Assembly (NCBI GenBank): GCA_963402885.1
Contig: OY727101.1
Coordinates: 21,614,417-21,678,416 of the forward strand
DNA: 64,000 bases
Source: Antedon bifida
Lineage: Eukaryota > Echinodermata > Crinoidea > Comatulida > Antedonidae
Direction: 5' to 3'
The position numbers and the translations under genes were made by a program. Position 1 is the stretch's first letter. Every line of letters starts with the position of its first letter. This document shows, piece after piece, positions 36,276-49,400 of this stretch. The notes under the pieces are model-generated. The model was not told where the DNA came from. It ran no database searches and was given only the letters and a program-made list of their open reading frames with translations.

Positions 36276-37057
36276 CTGAAAAATAAAAAAGTTAAAAAGT
36301 TAACAAATTGCAACATGTATTTTACCAAATGAACATCATATCCAATATGTATTTAATTAGCATAAATAAAAAAGGGCGCCATTAGTTTTTGACTACCTAA
36401 ATGCATACTAACTACATAAAACAAATTACATGATCCGAAGATTGTTTACTGTACATATTCACATTAGAGGCCGAGGCGGGCCGAGGCGCAAAAGTGTATC
36501 TGGACGTACGCTTTAAAGTGTAGGCCTACAACATTTATAATATTTATCAATCTTTTTCAAAGAAGGTTATGTAGGACTCTGTCGTCTGTTGGTCCTTCAA
36601 CAGTGTTCAAAATCAGCTTTGGCAGATTTATCAATATTTCGTTTACTGTATTTTAATTAATTTTTATTTTACTGTAAAAAAACAGTTTCATTTCTAAAAG
36701 AATAGGCCTAAATCATTTAGGACCCAGACCATTACCTCCATGCCCAGACGTTGCCAACATAAAATAATTGTTTAAAACATTATTTAATACAATAGTTAAC
36801 ACAGTAAAATCATATAAATCCGTAAATTGTGTCCATTACTTTGTTAAAAGTAAGGGGAACTCCCGGTAAAGCACCATATTATTGTTAAATCAACGACTCA
36901 TACTAAGAAATGCAAACTTAATAGTTAACAACGGCTATGATATTTTAAGGGCCATCAAGCATGAACAGATGTACAAACCAGGGAAGAGAGAAATTACAAT
37001 TTAATTTACAATAGGTACAAACGTTATATGTATTGATTTAAAGTATAATAAAAACAA

Positions 37058-37350
37058 TATTCTTCGAGGTGTGACTAATATAACAATGATGTACCGTATT
37101 TGCGTAAAAGCTATTTAAAATCGTATGATATCTAAAAGCCATCACCCATGAATAGAATACTTTAAAAACGTGTATTGATTAAATAGAAAAGTTATCTGAT
37201 TAAATATTGCTTTGTTGTTGGAGTGGCTGATGATGATGACGTGATGGCTTTTAAATATCATACTATTTTAAACAGCTTTTGTTAAATATGAACAGAAACA
37301 CAATCAAATACGGTACATCATTGTTATGTTTCCACACTTCGAAGAATATT
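37058..37350. repeat. Foldback: about 90-bp inverted repeat arms with a loop of about 95 bp
   Basis: Left arm about 37058-37145 (AATATTCTTCGAGGTGTGAC ... ACAATGATGTACCGTATTTG ... TATCTAAAAGCCATCA). Right arm about 37241-37350, in inverse order (TGATGGCTTTTAAATATCAT ... AATACGGTACATCATTGTTA ... CTTCGAAGAATATT). The right arm has about 20 extra bases. RNA from either strand would form a long imperfect hairpin. Confidence 0.8.
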
Positions 37351-38360
37351 CGCAATTGTATTATTACAATACTTGATGGACGAGGACGACGAGATGATGA
37401 TGATTTTAATCCACATATCTCGTATTATTGAAATAGCAAACAGCATCTTTTGTATAAATTGATGTATTCGGTAATTGTAAAAGAAATATGAAACACATTC
37501 ATACTACGATCCTTATAAGATTATTTTTATATTTACATATCATGACAAGGAATTATAAGAAGTACAACACTATTTTCTATTTTCTCAGATTAAAAAAATA
37601 ATAAAATTGGTAAGAAAACAACAACACTTATTGTTTCTTCCCCGATATAGCGGAAATTAGGTATTTTAAACGGAACAAATTAAACACGTTGTTCTGGTAA
37701 TGTTTTTACCATCATTATCATAAGGAAGCTTTAAAGTGTATAACAATTGTATTTATCAATCTTTTTCAAAGAAATAACTGAGTATTATGTAGGAAGTTGT
37801 TGGGAAGTAAACTATAATACAATTGACAACAAAGTAATTGTTTCTTTCCCGGCAATGGAAATGAGGTAAATATAATTGTTTGAACGTCTGGCGAAATCAA
37901 TATGTTGATATTTGTAAACCACGTATATTAGTTCTGAAAAGAAATGTTATATTTCTGTTTACAACATTATCCATCATAAGGAAGCTTTAAAGTATAGGCC
38001 TACAACAATTATATTTAACAATCCTTTTCAAAGAAATGATACTTCATACCGAAGATTCTGTAGGGTCCTGTTTAAAATCAACTTTGGCAGCAGATGTATC
38101 AATATTTCATTCACTGTATTTTAATTATTTTTTATTGTAGGGCCTACTGTTTATTAAAAAATAATTTCATTTCTAAAATAAACCTTACAACGCACTTTTG
38201 GTACACGACGTTGCCAAAATAAAACAATTGTTTCAATTGTTTAATACAATGGTTAACAGAAATCATTAAAATTTGCTGAATTATATACTAATATATTAAG
38301 TCAAAACTCCGTCTAGAACCTAGATTAGTCTAAGCTTATGCATTTTTACATCTAATTCTC

Positions 38361-38500
38361 ACACGGTACTATTTCTAGAGACAATGAACTGCGGGGCTGT
38401 TTATTGTCTCTAGACGAGAACAGGCCTAGAAATATTACGGTTAGAAAACAAAAAAAACTGCCAATTCCCACCGTGTATTGTCTCTAGACACAGTACCGTA
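38361..38500. repeat. 12-bp perfect hairpin TCTAGAGACAAT / ATTGTCTCTAGA, with a third copy
   Basis: TCTAGAGACAAT (38374-38385) is followed 17 nt later by ATTGTCTCTAGA (38403-38414), with the latter again at 38477-38488. ACGGTACT before the first and AGTACCGT after the third extend the symmetry. Function unknown; it could be a MITE end or a protein-binding palindrome. Confidence 0.7.
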
Positions 38501-39639
38501 CGAGTATCGGTGGAATTTAATCCAATTTCGAAGAATCTAACCAAAATCTATATTTTTTAAACTATAACCATTATTCATTTCAAAAGAAAATTTTCAACAT
38601 TAAGTACAGAAATGGAGATAAAATACTACGGCAGTATATAGCCTGCAAACGCAAAAATAATATGATTTGGCCTAAATGTATGGGAAACTCCTGGTAAATC
38701 ACCATATTATTGTCATAGGCCTATAATGACGAAATGCAAACTTTCTCAAATTTGTTTCTACACAAAGTCATATTATTTTAGTTTGTAACTAACCTTGTTT
38801 TCTTTATCAAACAAACTTGAATAGTAGGCCTACTATACTGTATGTAGGCATTGTTGGTGTACACACCTTGTTGTCGTGGTTGCTGTATTATAAGTAGTTT
38901 TAGTTTTTCTTCCTTATACAGATAACGTCATGCCACAATTTAGATTCATGGGATATTTGTCGAGGTATGGCTAACAAAAAACAATGTACCGAGTATAATA
39001 TTTTAAGGGCCATGACCCATGAACAGAATACTGTACACACGCATGTATTGATTAAATAAGGTATATTTGTAAATTACGATAAATTACGCGTTACTTGTAA
39101 TTATACTATAGGCCTATAAAATTAGTTTATACTTTCGGTACTGATTTTTACCACCTAATGTAACCCTGTTTACTAATTAAGTCGAGTTAGATAATTAGGC
39201 CTAGTTATTGACAATTAAAACGAATTTAGAAAATATTTTTCCAAATAGGTGTTTTCCGATCGTGGTATAAGACTGTATGGATGTCGATGCGGCACACATA
39301 ATAAGAGGATGCTTCGCATTTGCGCATTTACCTATCTCCTTCTACAATAATTGTTTTTAATAGCTGAACACCGATTAAACAGCTAGATTACAGCATTTTA
39401 ATGTTGAAGACAAACCAACATTATTAAACAAAATACTGTTTTCATAGATTTAATATACGTTTACAAATGTAGGCCTATTGCTTGGCGATGAATGGAACAT
39501 GCTTTATCGGGCCCAATGTGTCACTCATCATGATCCATCAAGACCTTGTTGAAATATTTTTGGTGGTGCTTCTTTAAAGAATTTATCAAATGCTCTAGAT
39601 TACAGCCCTATATTGCTATTCTATAGCACACCATAACAT

Positions 39640-39780
39640 CTTCTTTTTTTTCTGCGGCGCTTTAAATTACGCCATCTTATAAATTTTATTTTTTAGCGCC
39701 ATCAATTTTAAAATTAAGCTGCGGGCAAAGATCTTATGCTGCGGGTTGGTTTTGGCGACAGAGGGCGCCACAGAAAAAAT
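39640..39780. mobile_element. Possible small MITE
   Basis: TTTTTTCTGCGGCGC on the left faces GGCGCCACAGAAAAAAT on the right (about one mismatch in 15), spanning about 135 bp. GCGCCATC and ACGCCATC segments lie inside. ATCATGATCCATCA flanks on both sides (39527 and about 39792). Coding content none. Confidence 0.4.
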
Positions 39781-40924
39781 AAAAACTGCGTCATGATCCA
39801 TCATTTGCATAAAGGGATCGAAAGCTGTAAAATTCACATGTGATTTTCTTTTGGGGAGAGAGAGCAGAAGAAGAGAGAAGGAATCATATTTTAGTCCTCT
39901 GTGTATAGGCTAGTATTAGCTTGTTTTTTCAGAATATGATCTCGCGCGAGGGTGTAATTGCTGTACACGTAGGTACACACATACTTGTATTGTAGGTAGG
40001 CCTATTTATTGCTAGCTAGGCTATAATAATTAAAACTAACAATATGGTCCGGTCGCCCTCTTCTTAGTCTTATTGATGAATTAATTGCCAGAATGTATAT
40101 GTTTCATTTTCCCAAAAAATGTAGAAACTAATATTGATGGCAGTTTTATAACATCCGGCTGGCGTAATCTAATAGAATAATAGAGATTAAATTAATATTT
40201 CATTATTAATTTATTATTATATTTCCAGAACTCATTGCTGAGTGATTAAAAAGCCATAAATATAAATGGCTCTTTGTCAGTTTGTCTTGTGATTATGTCT
40301 AAAAGCGCCCTCTATAGTTTTAAAATAAATAAAAAATAATGCTGATGTCATTATTTTTAGTAATTTATTACATAGTGTTATTTTCCCTACATACATTGAG
40401 GGTGCAATTTAACAACAGACCAGAAAGTAATGCTTATGTATTAAATTACGAAAAATGATGACGTCATCGGTCATTTTATGCATATGTAAAATCCAGGGAA
40501 CGTAAAATCAAGGTACGTAAAACCAAGGTTCTACAGTCTACCTTCTCATTTACGTATCCTAGACATTGGTCTGATGAGAGGCGTTCGTAATTTATTATTG
40601 CATATTTTGATACAAACTTTAAATTACGAACCTGTTCTTGAAGTTTAAATATTAAGTCGGGTCTGGACCGCATATATTTTACCTTTTGAAAGCTACTACA
40701 ATCAGTAGCAGCAAGGGAAAATGGAATTCCCAGACAATAGTTTACAAATATTGACTGAGAGTCGAATGTTTTTTTTTATTGAAAAAACATTCACAAACTA
40801 AGCTAAATTTATAGTATGGTCATCGTAGCTAGCCGTTGCAGTTCGCGATGTGCTATTTCAATAATGTGCTGGGTGCTTTCCATGCACTCCAGCAGGCAGG
40901 GATGATGATGTCCTGGTACGCCTT

Positions 40925-40964
40925 AGGCCTAGCCCATGGAGTAAAGAATAAGAGGAGGCACAAC
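40925..40964 (+). repeat. 40-bp arm of a widely spaced inverted repeat (partner 43147-43186)
   Basis: AGGCCTAGCCCATGGAGTAA plus AGAATAAGAGGAGGCACAAC matches the reverse complement of 43147-43186 with 3 mismatches. Adjacent inner sequence shows weaker similarity (TTACGTAAC, CTTAAGCATA-like). The 2.2 kb between is AT-rich without a gene. It may be the ends of a decayed DNA element. Confidence 0.6.
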
Positions 40965-43146
40965 ACGGCCTAGCTATCCAGTTAATCCAATTAGTATCAC
41001 GCTGTGCGGTAGTGCTTAAGCATAGGGTAATAAACTTCCCATAACGATCCTTTGAAGAACATCCTGTTTACCCGTGCAGCTCGCTGCAGAGTCGGCTCTG
41101 ATTACGTAACACCCTAATTAAGGAAGAAGCCAGGCATGACATCGGTGACAAGAAAAGTAAACAGAGGCTGCGCAGTAGTTTCTAATACATCATAGTGAAG
41201 CATGACCGTTGTGCAGTTGTTCATTGTTCTTTGAGCTTTTTTCTCGAAAAAACCGTTTAAAAATCGAGTAAATTTTCACGGAGATATCGCAGTTTTTATA
41301 CCAGCTAACAAATTAATCATATTTTTTATCAAGCCATAGACGTATCATTTGGTAAATCGAAATTTTACCGTTTAAGCAACTTTTTAATTTACGAACCCTA
41401 GTGCATTTTGTAGCATATTAAAGACTCCAACTTATTTTAAAATCATATTTTAGAAAAAAATTATATAATTTGTTCTCATGAATATTCAAAAATATACGTA
41501 TATTAGAATTCCAACGACACAATTTCTTATTTTTATTACTGTATATGACATTTAATTTATGTTTCAGTCTATATTATGACCGTTTAGCAAAACTAAAATT
41601 CTTCTACTTTAGTCTGATATTGTATAACTAAATTATTTATGATATTAATATCATAAAATATATGATTTTTACGATCACATACTTAGAGTTCAGTGAAATT
41701 GTAGAACTAAATTATATATCGTTTAACGATTTGTGGCTACACATAGGCCTATACTACATAAATTAGTAGGCCTCAGTTCGTAATATATTATTATTTAATA
41801 AATAGCCTAAATAAGGATAATATTTAATCCCATAATGATGGACATATTTATTGCATACCGTAACCGGTAGGCCTAATAGGTTCAGGCATAGGCGCGCCTA
41901 TAGTAATAATAAACAATATCAATAATAATAGCAATAGGTTTTTTTTATGTAGGTCTATATTAATATATTAATAATTGTAATAACGTTAGAAATAGTAGTA
42001 ATATTTTATTAAAGAAGAAATTAATCAATTAGTTTTCGGATAGTCGTTATTATAAAATATGGTATAAAATGGTACTACGAGAATATTCGTTTAGTATCAA
42101 CCCGTAACAACAACTACAAATTATATGTGTTGGTTAAAAATTATTACAAATATAGTCTATGCTTATTTGTAATTATAAGCCATTGTTTAAAAGGATTATG
42201 TGCAGTTCGGTACATAGGCCTAGCGGTTAATCGTAAAATTAAAAAATCGGACATACGAACAATAGATCGCCAACATTATTCGTACCCGTTTGCTGTATTG
42301 CGTACGTCGATACACAGTACACGACTGAGGCGGCTGTAAACTTCGCCTGGAAAGTAACTAGTACAGTACACATTCTGGTCCCTGGATGGAACATGATATC
42401 ACACGTAAACCGCAATGGAGCAGGCCCAATGATAAACAATTCGTACAAAGGGGAACCGCGTACCTATTCATTGTTTATTAGATCGCTGGCAATATGCATG
42501 CATATAAAGTGCAATAGCCCTCCGCTCCGACGTACTAAAAAAATGGAACGTCGCGGTTTTTCTAGGCGCTGAAGTTATACGAAGTGAACGCGAATGATTT
42601 TTACTGTATATCATATTCCCCGACGAAAAGTACTCGCGTTTCCCAGACAGGGGAGTGGGGGAGATAGGCTCTCCGACGAGGGGATACAGCCCCCGTAGCC
42701 CCCCCCCCCCCCCCATTAATCCATCATGATTCATGATAAGTTGTCTGGAGAAATTACCAACATTTAGTACACAGTAAACCATATACATATAATTCCTTTA
42801 TTGGTGCCGTATAAAACTCGTATTATTAATTTATTAATAAAAGATATCCAGTAGAATAGCGCTGCTTTTTATAAAAATTAATAAACAAGGTCGGAATACA
42901 AGTTCAGTAGGTCTACAAACAGTATACTGTAGTACACCTTTTACGCTTGAACGCACATCGCCTAGGAAGAGTATTGTGACGTCCTAATACGCATGTGTAC
43001 TTACACCAAAATTGACCGCGGGCAGTAAACATTGTAATCTTTGCTAATTGGGTTACGTAACGGCAGTGTTTAGCACCTATTAAATACTCATTACAAGCAT
43101 AGCCTTAAGGAAGCGGTAAATACGGTGAACTGATTGAACTATTCAA

Positions 43147-43186
43147 GTTGTGTCTCCTCTTATTCTTTACTCCATGGGCCTAGCCT
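43147..43186 (-). repeat. Partner arm of the inverted repeat at 40925
   Basis: GTTGTGTCTCCTCTTATTCT then TTACTCCATGGGCCTAGCCT. It lies about 290 bp before the first recognised TASP1 exon. Confidence 0.6.
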
Positions 43187-43474
43187 AATTGGCCTGTCTG
43201 GCAAGTTTTAGACTTGAAATATACAGAATACGTTTGTAATAATTTGATTTAATTGTTTTGGGATAGTTTAATAAATTAAGAAGATAATTAATAGTAGGTA
43301 TGTAAAACTTTTATCAACAAATTACGTTATTTTTTTTCTCAAAAAACGCTTTTTACCCTGATCGATTACAGATTCCAGCTTTGTAATCTATGGAAAATTC
43401 TGGTCCGGACTAAAAAAAAAAAAAACTGTACACACACTAAACTAAAATCGAGCATTTGTATTATTCATATTTAG

Positions 43475-46400
43475 GTGCTGGGTATCATGCTCCCTCTAAA
43501 GAAGCCGGTTACAATCAAGTATGCAAGCTGGCATGTGCAAGAGTAAGTTATCATAAACCTTTACTTAATTAACTTACCAAAAATGGTTGTGTAAATTTAA
43601 CTACTAAGGCTGTGTTTGGACTTTAAACTCAATTGCACATGTAATCTAAATTACTCTTTGGACTAACCAAACGAACTGTTCAGTAAACAACAAATTTGCA
43701 CATGCAAACTAATATTTACCCAGCAAGGTCATATTTCATGCCTCTTTTTACAATAGTAAGGTCAAATTGCTCATTATCTTGCTGTTAATCAGCATGCGGT
43801 TTAAGAACAATCTACCTCATGAGTTGGGTTTTTGAAACAGCTGGTTTATCTCCAAATTTACACGTCACCACATGCGACTATTAAACGTGTAAACTGTAAA
43901 GCCCAAACAGGCCGATTTTGAATGGCAAAAAAAATGATTTAAGCCAAATTTTAGGGAATGATACAAAAAAACCTGTTTTTATTAAAACTATATTATGTGA
44001 GATGTACATGGCAAAACTATATTATATTGTTTGTATACATAAATGAAGACATTAAATTGCACGGCTGTTTCTGTACAGAACATTAAAGTGGAGCTCCACC
44101 CATTTTTCCAGATCCTTCTATTTCTGGTATTTTTTATTAAGTATACATTGCGCAATTTTGCATCAATAGACACTTCACCAATATACTAGAGAGTATGATC
44201 ATGTGACATTTTTCAAGATCACACACTGCTGGCATGGCTGGCAATCTGTTCTCTATGCGATGTTGTTTTTAACGGGTGAAAAGTATATTAAAACATTCTG
44301 GATGTGACGATATCATGTTTCACAGTGAAATGATGTGATTATGAGATTATTACTAAAATATCAAATTTAACAAGATCAGAGAAAGGCGTGGCTATATATT
44401 CAATAAAGCTAGGCCTAGGCCTACAAGGTATGTACCAATGCTGCTTGGCCTAACTAGGCCGTGATAGCCTTACAGCAGTGAAGTTTGTTCTGGCACAAAG
44501 CCCCGCCCGAACTACCAATAATGATAGGCTACTTGAATTGCTCTTCAGTCAGGCCTAAGTTTCCATATATACATCCATACTATTCTGTTATGTGGGCAAT
44601 ACAGTTTGTTTTTAGAGGATTTTGTGTTTCAAAATTCGTAATGTGCGAGAAAAGCCAAGAGTGATAAATGGGGCGAAACGACCAAGCCTTTTCAAACCCA
44701 TGAATACATAGGCCTAGACATGAATTCAAGCCTAGCTAGCTTAGGCTGAGTAGGCAGCCTAGCTAGTCCTAGTTAATTAAGATTATGCTGTTGTACAGTG
44801 CAAATCATGATGTTTTATGTAAAACATACTGACATTTTTATCTGAAATATTACTTGGGCCTAAACAAATTGAATTAATTGTGTATAAAATTGATTCGCCA
44901 TTTTTTGACACTATAATTTACCCAAAGGGAGAAATTATACCAACGCGTTCACCACGGTGACTATAACTCGTCCGTCACCAAGTGTAACACGTTTCGCGAT
45001 ATACTGTATTGTAAACTAATATTTATAACCCCTAAGTTACTGAAAAGTGCAGTATATTAATAAAATGTTATTGCCATTCCATATTTTTTTTACTTTTTTT
45101 TTACTTAAACATAATATAAGCTGAGAGTCTAAGTGGAGCTCCACTTTAAATTATTGTCCTACTGTATTAATAAGAAATTTATAGTGATTATTAGAAATAA
45201 ATGTTTATTTTGCATATTTTATTATTTATATTATTAATTATTATTTATTATTATTATATTATATTTATAGGGCATTGAAATGTTAAAGAGCCATTCTTCA
45301 TCTTTAGCTACATTAGTTGCTGTTATGAAAGTATTAGAGGTAAAATCAATTTTATCAAACAAATCAAAATTGATATTTGTAATATCTTTCTACAGTACTA
45401 GATGGAAGCACTCATTTGTGTCTCTTGTTTTTTGAATGCACATCTAATTTGTAGAGAAGTATTTTGGAATTTCGCAAACGATCATAATAAGGGGCCGTGT
45501 CAAAATTATATTACTCCGTGTAACGTAGTAAACACAAAGTTTACTGCGGTTAACACACTAACGCTCCTTTATTCATAATCTTGTGGATTTAAGTAATTAC
45601 GTCAGCAAATTGATTATTAATAAATAAGCAAATGAATATTCATGATAGTACAGCAGAAACAGGAGACACGCTCCATTGATTTTGGAGTTAACACGTTTCA
45701 ATATCCTGCCTATTTTGATTGCATATACTGATACTATTTAATATACCATTGTTTAAACGTTCACCAAGACCATGACCAGACAGTGGGCAAACCCTGTTCA
45801 ACGTCTAAATATAGCATGATGTCATTGGTGGTATACACGCATGACGTTGTTGACTAGGCTAGCAGTATAGACAAAACAAGGTGCTATTAGCTGAAAATAT
45901 AATTCGGAAAAAATTTACGGTATAGCTGGTCGGTGACCTGCTGCACGATCGACAGTGTTCTCACCTATCGACTCGTCCTGTCTTTCACAAACAGGCTCCC
46001 TACCAGCACCATTGTTTATGTAAGAGGAGGCTTCACCTTGTTAAGTTGGCCTCAATACTTTACTAATGTTTGTTTCTATAAATTTCTTTACAAAATAGGA
46101 TGATCCGTTTACAAATTCTGGAACTGGATCGAACCTGACTTTTCATGGCACTGTGGAATGTGATGCTAGTGTAATGGATGGTAAAGCCAAGTTGTCAGCT
46201 TCTGTGGGAGCCTTACAAGGTAAAAAAACAAAAACTGTCCAAGATTCAGCTACTTTTTCAACTAAATAGTTTTTTTAGGTCATACGCTTTGTAACTCAAT
46301 ATATTGGAATGTCCTTAAAAAAGTAATCGCACAATAACAGATAATTCAAGATAAAAACTAAGCCTGAATTAAACAGTGTATTGTGCTAAACAATTTACAG

Positions 46401-49400
46401 TTATAACTAGATGACGCATTATGTATTCTTGTAAAATAAAGTTAGCATTTTGGGTGATAATAAAAAAAATGGGATTTGAACTCAAAGTTTAAAGTGATTA
46501 AAATAAAAGAAATCCTCTGAAGCCATTCATGCCTTTTGTTGAGTTAGAATGAAATATCCCTAAACAACTATGAACAATTGTAGTCGGGTCTCCAAAACAT
46601 TTATTTTTATTTATTCCAGGTGTTAAAAATCCTATAGAAGCTGCACATTGTTTGCTAAAGGAACAGATGAAGGGAAAAATGCCACTAGGTAGAGTTCCAC
46701 CATGGTAACAATTTATACTGTTTTGTCCCGCTACTGTGTTGCATTGACTGAAAATGCAAACTCAATAACGAAAGGGACAAGGAGACAATGTCCGGGGTGG
46801 ATCCGGCCCGGTCATTCCCAAATTTTGCAAACTGTAATGCAAAAATTGGACATCAAATTAAGCTCAGCCATTCATTTCAACATTTGTATGCCCTGTCCCC
46901 CCTTCCCTTTTTCAAAATCCGGGATCTGCCACTGAATGTGCCTGTTAAATTGTCCAAACTTTTATTAGTTAGGCATGTCAAATGATAAACAATAATAATG
47001 CAATACAAAAGAGCTAAACAAATTATAAATATATTAATATTTAATACAATAAAATATATATATTTTTTCATTGATAACATTTGTTTTGTGTAATAAATTT
47101 ATATTGTCTAAATTTTATTAATTTAGTTTTCTCGTGGGCAATGGTGCCAAACAGTTTGCAAAGGATCATGGGATTGAAGAAGCATTACCAGGCACAATGA
47201 CCACAGAACGTTCCTTGAAAAGTTACAAGAAGTACAAAAGACGATTCTCTGAAGGTGTAGCAAAACATGAAGGTGTAGCAAAACATGAAGGTGTAGCAAA
47301 ACATGAAGGTGTAGCACAACATGAAGGTGTAGCAAAACATGAAGGTGTAGCAAAACATGAAGGTGTAGCAAAACATGAAGGTGTAGCAAAACATGAAGGT
47401 GTAACAAAACATGAAGGTGTAGCAAAACATGAAGGTGTAGCAAAACATGAAGGTGTAGCACAACATGAAGGTGTAGCAAAACATGAAGGTGTAGCAAAAC
47501 ATGAAGGTGTAACAAAACATGAAGGTTTCCAGAAATGCCAAGAGGTAGGTAGGGTTCATTATCTTTAAGCCTTATATACACTATCAAATTATTTTGACAA
47601 AAAAGTGTGATGTGCCCAAATATGGCAGTGATATGACATCATCATGTCCATATATGGGTACATCACATTTTTTTGTCACATAAAGTTTGATAGTGTAGAC
47701 AAGGCTTTAGTTGTATGTAAGCTGTGATCACATTTAATGATTTATGTTAAAAACATTCTTATTTTGTATTAAAGATGTATTGTCGCAGCTGAAAAAATAA
47801 TTTTTACAATTTTTTTGTTGAATATGCCATTTTAATGTCGCGTAATAGTTATTCACTTTGACCAAAAACTGGATCGAAAAAAAACAATTATTTACATGAA
47901 AAAAACTGTAATTTCAAGCAAAATAGTAAAATTGGCTGCCAGCCAATGGGTTTTTGATTGAATTTAACTGTTTATTTGTCATTTGTCAAATAAAAACATT
48001 ATTTTTTTCATTTTTTTGTTACCATAGTGATTAAATTTGTTAAATCTACAAAATGGCCTATTCAAATTTTGATTTTATTAATCTTAATTTTTCATGTTTT
48101 TGGAGACAATACATCTTTAACTTATGAAATTGTTGTGTATTTATTTAATCACACTCTTGTTTAAATTCTGACTTATGAGTAAACAAATATATAAAATAAC
48201 ATAATGAAATGTAAAATGTTAGAGTCTAATGTATGTGCGGGATGGAGTTACGATTTTGTAACAGTCAAGTATTTGAAAGTTCAACGTACTGGAATGCAAA
48301 ACATACTTGCCAGAAACTGTTTTTACTTCACTCCCTAAGCCTAAAATAAAACTTTATCCATTGTGTAATTTGTGCTGAAATAAATAAAAAGCATGGAGGG
48401 AAATGATAACTGTTAGTAATGATTGATTCACCAAAAAAAAAAACACCACAAAATAACAAGCAAGCCTTCATGTCACTGATAATAATTAATGCGATTTGCA
48501 AGAAATTTGCAGGAATTTATTTGGTTTCTGAAGACAATTATTGGAAATAACCGTTAAAATGTGACTGAATGACAATTATTTCACTGCATTGCAAACTGCA
48601 TGATACAAGGCCATTGCTGACTTTATACCACAGTACTGTACGTTAACTTGTTAAAATAAAATATCATACAGTTTAAATCAAGAAGTAAAAAGAAGAACTA
48701 GAACATACTTTAAATTGTTTATGATAAAGAGACAACAACATGAACAATGCAGGGGAAAGACAAAAACATTAAATGACGAGGAACAATGCAGGGGAAAGTC
48801 AAAAGCATTGAATGACAAGGAACAATGTAGGGAAAAGATAAAAACATTGAATAGAACAATGGAGGGAAAAGATAAAAACATTGAATGACAAGGAACAATG
48901 CATTGAAAAGACAAAAACATTAAATGACAAGGAACAATGCATAGGAAAGACAAAAACATTGAATGACAAGGAACAATTGAGAGAAAAGATAAAAACATTG
49001 AATTGATATGATTAGTTATTTTGTCCATAACATTATTTACCATGGAGCTTGGCAGCCAACGATTGTTGAATTGTTATTGCTGTATTCTCATTGGTCAGAT
49101 GTTTTGCACTATGTTGCCATCTGAATACATTTCCAGAACTTCCAAAAAGAAACATTCATTAACAATTTATGGAAATTAAAGGAAAGCGGAATTGACTTGA
49201 CTTTGAAAATTAAATACCAACGGAAGCTGGAATAAATAAAAAGGAAAGTAACTAAATTGTTTGGATTGGGAAATAAAATGTAAGGATACATATTTTCGTA
49301 AGGAATTGTGGAATTTGAAAAATGGAGTACAAATAGATTGAACTGCATCAGTATGGATTGAAACATCACATGCATTGCCACCATACCAAATGTTTATTTC

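Larger units (their letters stand above)
36490..39060. repeat. Tandemly duplicated upstream blocks
   Basis: 36510-36660 (GCTTTAAAGTGTAGGCCTAC, ATCTTTTTCAAAGAA, TTTGGCAG, ATCAATATTTCGTTTACTGT) recurs at 37980-38130; its first part recurs again at 37727-37775. 36850-36915 (AACTCCCGGTAAAGCACCAT) recurs at 38688-38755. 36940-36980 (GATATTTTAAGGGCCAT) recurs at 38998-39025. The shared order implies an old duplication of roughly 0.7-1.5 kb, later eroded. Confidence 0.7.
36280..43470. other. Region between NLR gene and Taspase 1, no gene recognised
   Basis: About 7.2 kb, AT-rich, many TAGGCCTA palindromes. It probably contains the NLR promoter and 5' UTR exon and the missing first exon(s) of TASP1, none of which I could locate. 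Contents seen are the duplicated blocks (36490-39060), a foldback at 37058-37350, a 12-bp hairpin at 38374-38414, a possible MITE at 39640-39780, an inverted pair at 40925/43147 and a run of 16 C at 42699-42714. Confidence 0.6.

Noticed and set aside
40476-40673. Minus-strand reading frame of 65 codons (MRSRPDLIFKLQEQVRNLKF)
   Set aside because: No family resemblance, no splice context and AT-rich surroundings; likely chance.
42469-42788. Minus-strand 106-codon frame with a poly-Gly run
   Set aside because: The Gly run comes from the 16-C homopolymer at 42699-42714; the rest has no recognisable features.
47123-47587. Long minus-strand frames over the hexapeptide array (LLHLHV-type repeats)
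   Set aside because: They exist only because the 18-bp period is divisible by 3; the plus-strand frame is the TASP1 exon.
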